Origin: Ceratotherium simum simum
Taxonomy: Eukaryota; Chordata; Mammalia; Perissodactyla; Rhinocerotidae
Assembly (NCBI RefSeq): GCF_000283155.1
Contig: NW_004454177.1
Coordinates: forward strand, 20,862,304-20,926,303
Length of the DNA: 64,000 nt
Direction: 5' to 3'
Position 1 is the first letter of the stretch. Every line of letters begins with the position of its first letter. Below are positions 61,945 through 64,000 of the stretch, in pieces. The translations under genes and the position numbers were made by a program. Under the pieces are notes generated by a model. It did not search any database. It saw only the letters and a list, made by a program, of their open reading frames with translations, and had not been told where the DNA came from.

Positions 61945-62111
61945 ACTAAGGTCTATTTACAGCAACTCCTTTTCCCGAGGACATCATGCCTGGCTATCAA
62001 GAAAAAGTTACAGGACATAACTAAAAGGCAAAAATAGGGTTTAAAGAGGCAAAATAAGCTGTCAGATACGGAGGGAAGATCGGAATTATCAGACCAGATT
62101 TTTTAAAAACT

Positions 62112-63190
62112 ATGATTAATATGATAAGGAATCCAAAGGCAAAAGTAGACTATATGCAAGAACAGATGGATAATGTAAGCAGAAAGATGGAATTTCTAAT
62201 AAAGAATAAAGAACAAATTCTTGAGATCAAAAACACTGTAAAAGAAATGAAGATTGGGGCCAGTCTCGTGGCTCAGCGGTTAAGTGTGCGCGCTCTGTTA
62301 CTGGCGGCCTGGGTTCGGATTCTGGGCGCGCACCGACCCACCACTTGTCGGGCCATGCTGAGACGGCGTCCCACATACAGCAACTATAACATACAACTAT
62401 CTACTGGGGCTTTGGGGAGAAAAAGGGGAAAAAAAGGAGGAGGATTGGCAATAGATGTTAGCTCAGGGCTGGTCTTCCTCAGCAAAAAGAGGAGGATTGG
62501 CATGGATGTTAGCTCAGAGCTGATCTCCCTCACAAAAAAAAAAAAAGAAATGAAGATTGTCTTTGATGGGCTCATTAGTAAACTGGACATGGCTGAGGAA
62601 AGACTCTCTGAGCTTGAATATTTATCAATAGAAACTTCTAAAACTGAAAAAAAAAAAAAGACTGAAAAAAAGAACAGAATATCCAAGAACAGTGGGACAA
62701 CTACAAAAGGTGTAATATACACACAATGGAAATACCAGGAGGAGAGGAAAAAGAGAAAGGAACAGAAGAAATAAGAAATATCTGATGCAATAATGACTGA
62801 GAATTTCCCCAAATTAAGGCCAGACACCAAACCACAGATCCAGAAAGTGTCAAAAAAACACCACCCAGACATATCTTATTCAAACTGCAGAAAATCAAAG
62901 ATAAAGAAAAAATATCTTGAAAGTAACTAAAGAAAAGAAACACCTTACTTAAAGAGAAGCAAAAATAACAACTTCAGCCAACTTCTCCTCAGAAACAATG
63001 CAAGCAAAAAGAGAGTGGAATGACATATTTAAAGTGTAGGAAAAATCCCCAACAATCTAGATTTCTGTACCCTGTCAAATTATCCTTCAAGAGTCAAAGG
63101 CAAATATAAACTTTCTCAGACAAACAAAAATTGAGGGAATTTGTTGTCAGTAGACCCATCTTGTAAGAAATGTTAAAAGAAGTTCTTCAG
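62112..63190 (+). pseudogene. L1 ORF1 relic interrupted by an ERE
   Basis: Encodes the L1 RNA-binding chaperone in degraded form. MINMIRNPKAKVDYMQEQMD begins a coiled coil; after the ERE it resumes with VFDGLISKLDMAEERLSELE. A lysine-rich region then shifts frame and the first open frame ends at 62774. Further on, in another frame, the C-terminal pattern SDKQKLREFVVSRPIL-like sequence (63115-63165) can be followed. Not functional. Confidence 0.8.
62256..62543 (+). mobile_element. ERE SINE, long class, inside L1 ORF1
   Basis: Head GGGGCCAGTCTCGTGGCTCA, B-box-like GGTTCGGATTC, the ACAGCAACTA segment, then GAGGATTGGCAATAGATGTT and TGATCTCCCTCAC tail. The 15-bp duplication AAAGAAATGAAGATT is perfect (62241-62255 and 62544-62558). 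Lacks the AGAAGGATGTGCAACTATG part seen at 13295. Confidence 0.96.
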
Positions 63191-63659
63191 GGAGAAGGAA
63201 AATGATATAGTCAGAAATTCAGATCTACATAAAGAAAGAGCATTGAAGAAGGAATAAGTGAAGGTAAAATACTTATTTTTTCATTCTTAACTGAGCTAAC
63301 AGAAAACAGTTTGTTTAAAATAATAACAGCAACAAATATTATGAATGCCTATATATGTACACTTATGTGTAAGTGAAATGAATGACAGCAATGGTATAAG
63401 GGATGGGAGGAATTAAGAGTATTTTGTTATTATAAGATATGTGTACTACCTATGAAGCAGTATAGCATTACTTGACAGTGGATTTGGATGAGTTGTAAAT
63501 GTATATTGCACACTCCAGGTTAACTACTAAAAACAGTTTTAAAAAAGTATAATTGTTATGCTTAGGAGAGAAAATGGAATCATAAAATACTCAATTAAAA
63601 CCACAAAAGACAGAAAAAGAGTGGAAGACAAAAACAGGAACAATGAATAAGGGCAACAA

Positions 63660-64000
63660 ATAGAAAACAATAACAAATATGGTGGACATTAATCCAACCA
63701 TATCAATAATCATTTTGAGTGTCAACAGTCTAAATATACCAATTAAAACACAGAGATTGTCAGAGTAGATCAAAAATCAAGTCTCAACTATATGTTGTCT
63801 ATAAGAAACCAATTTTCCATTTAAAAACACATATATATTAAAAGTAAAGGGACAGATAAAGATATACCCTGCTAACACTAATCAAAAGATAGCAGGAGTA
63901 GCTATATTAATTTCAGACAGAGCAGACTTCAAAGTAAAAGAAATTATCAGAGATAAAGAGGGGCATTGCATAATTATAAAGAGGTCAATTCTTCAAGAAG
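63660..64000 (+). pseudogene. L1 ORF2 start (endonuclease domain), partial and broken
   Basis: Translates to an AP-endonuclease-like start of L1 ORF2: ISIIILSVNSL..., then CCL-x-E-T-like sequence, then the conserved stretch around ISDRADFK and RDKEGH. The usual tryptophan codon before the I-K motif is TAG at 63766-63768, so it is dead. Runs off the right edge. Confidence 0.8.

Larger units (their letters stand above)
60690..62111 (+). mobile_element. L1 5' UTR (interrupted)
   Basis: Start approximate. Landmarks: TCTGGTCCAGCATGTCTTAG, CAGAAATCCCCTTGGGAATC, TCTCACCATGAAGATTAG, CATCATGCCTGGCTATCAAG and GGAATTATCAGACCAGATTT, leading straight into ORF1. A DNA transposon occupies 61400-61944. It matches the 5' end of a mid-age L1M-type LINE. 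Confidence 0.7.
53487..64000 (-). other. intron 5' of the first exon seen, partial (>10.5 kb)
   Basis: No exon of the upstream BAR domain was found here. Contents: ATGG microsatellite (54552-54592), L2 fragment (55250-55580), unassigned GC-richer block (57430-57990), L1/HAL1-like fragments (57990-59900), ERE (60444) and the layered L1 stack (60690-64000). 53500-54540 and 55600-57420 hold nothing I can name. Confidence 0.75.

Noticed and set aside
53487..64000. Search for the preceding BAR exon (ending near QIGAAK)
   Set aside because: No minus-strand match with splice sites found; it should lie beyond the right edge.

Overview
This is mammalian nuclear DNA, almost certainly from an odd-toed ungulate (horse, ass, rhinoceros or tapir). 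Eleven copies of the perissodactyl ERE tRNA-derived SINE are readable, most flanked by clear target-site duplications. MIR, L2, L1, Tigger-like and LTR remnants typical of a placental genome are also present. No microbial gene, operon, CRISPR array or tRNA/rRNA gene was seen.

The window carries one protein-coding gene, on the minus strand: ARHGAP42 (GRAF3), a BAR-PH-RhoGAP-SH3 protein that switches off RhoA, best known in vascular smooth muscle. Fifteen consecutive internal coding exons were read by eye, each with AG/GT boundaries. They sum to 1,471 bp and join in phase at all 14 junctions without a stop. They encode about 490 residues, roughly 129 to 618 of the 874-residue human protein by the numbering I recall. 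In transcript order: the second half of the BAR domain (53486-33873), the PH domain (33-23 kb), a 40-bp exon in the PH-RhoGAP linker (21.7 kb), the RhoGAP domain with its arginine finger (11.5-1.6 kb) and the start of the Ser/Pro-rich tail (400-256). The 5' exons with the start codon lie beyond the right edge. The 3' exons with the SH3 domain lie beyond the left edge.

Everything else is intron. At 1-15 kb the introns are short and carry MIRs, four EREs and two probable LTRs. The 10.2-kb intron between the linker exon and the first RhoGAP exon is repeat-poor from about 15.6 to 21.7 kb. At 22-34 kb small introns hold EREs, an L1 ORF2 relic and a long L2. At 36-53 kb two large introns hold an L1 ORF2 relic split by an ERE, two diverged direct repeats, a Tigger-like MITE, an LTR and a TG microsatellite. 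The right end (53.5-64 kb) is mostly layered L1 sequence. Its last 3.3 kb is an L1 5' end invaded by a DNA transposon, a second DNA transposon nested in the first, and an ERE placed in frame inside ORF1.

I found no undescribed biological system. The most unusual items are the nested-transposon stack at 60.4-64 kb, the open reading frame running through the ERE in L1 ORF1, the strong antisense bias of the EREs relative to the gene, a diverged direct repeat of unknown family at 40.3/41.8 kb, and the placement of the reported Src-target tyrosine in a 40-bp exon.
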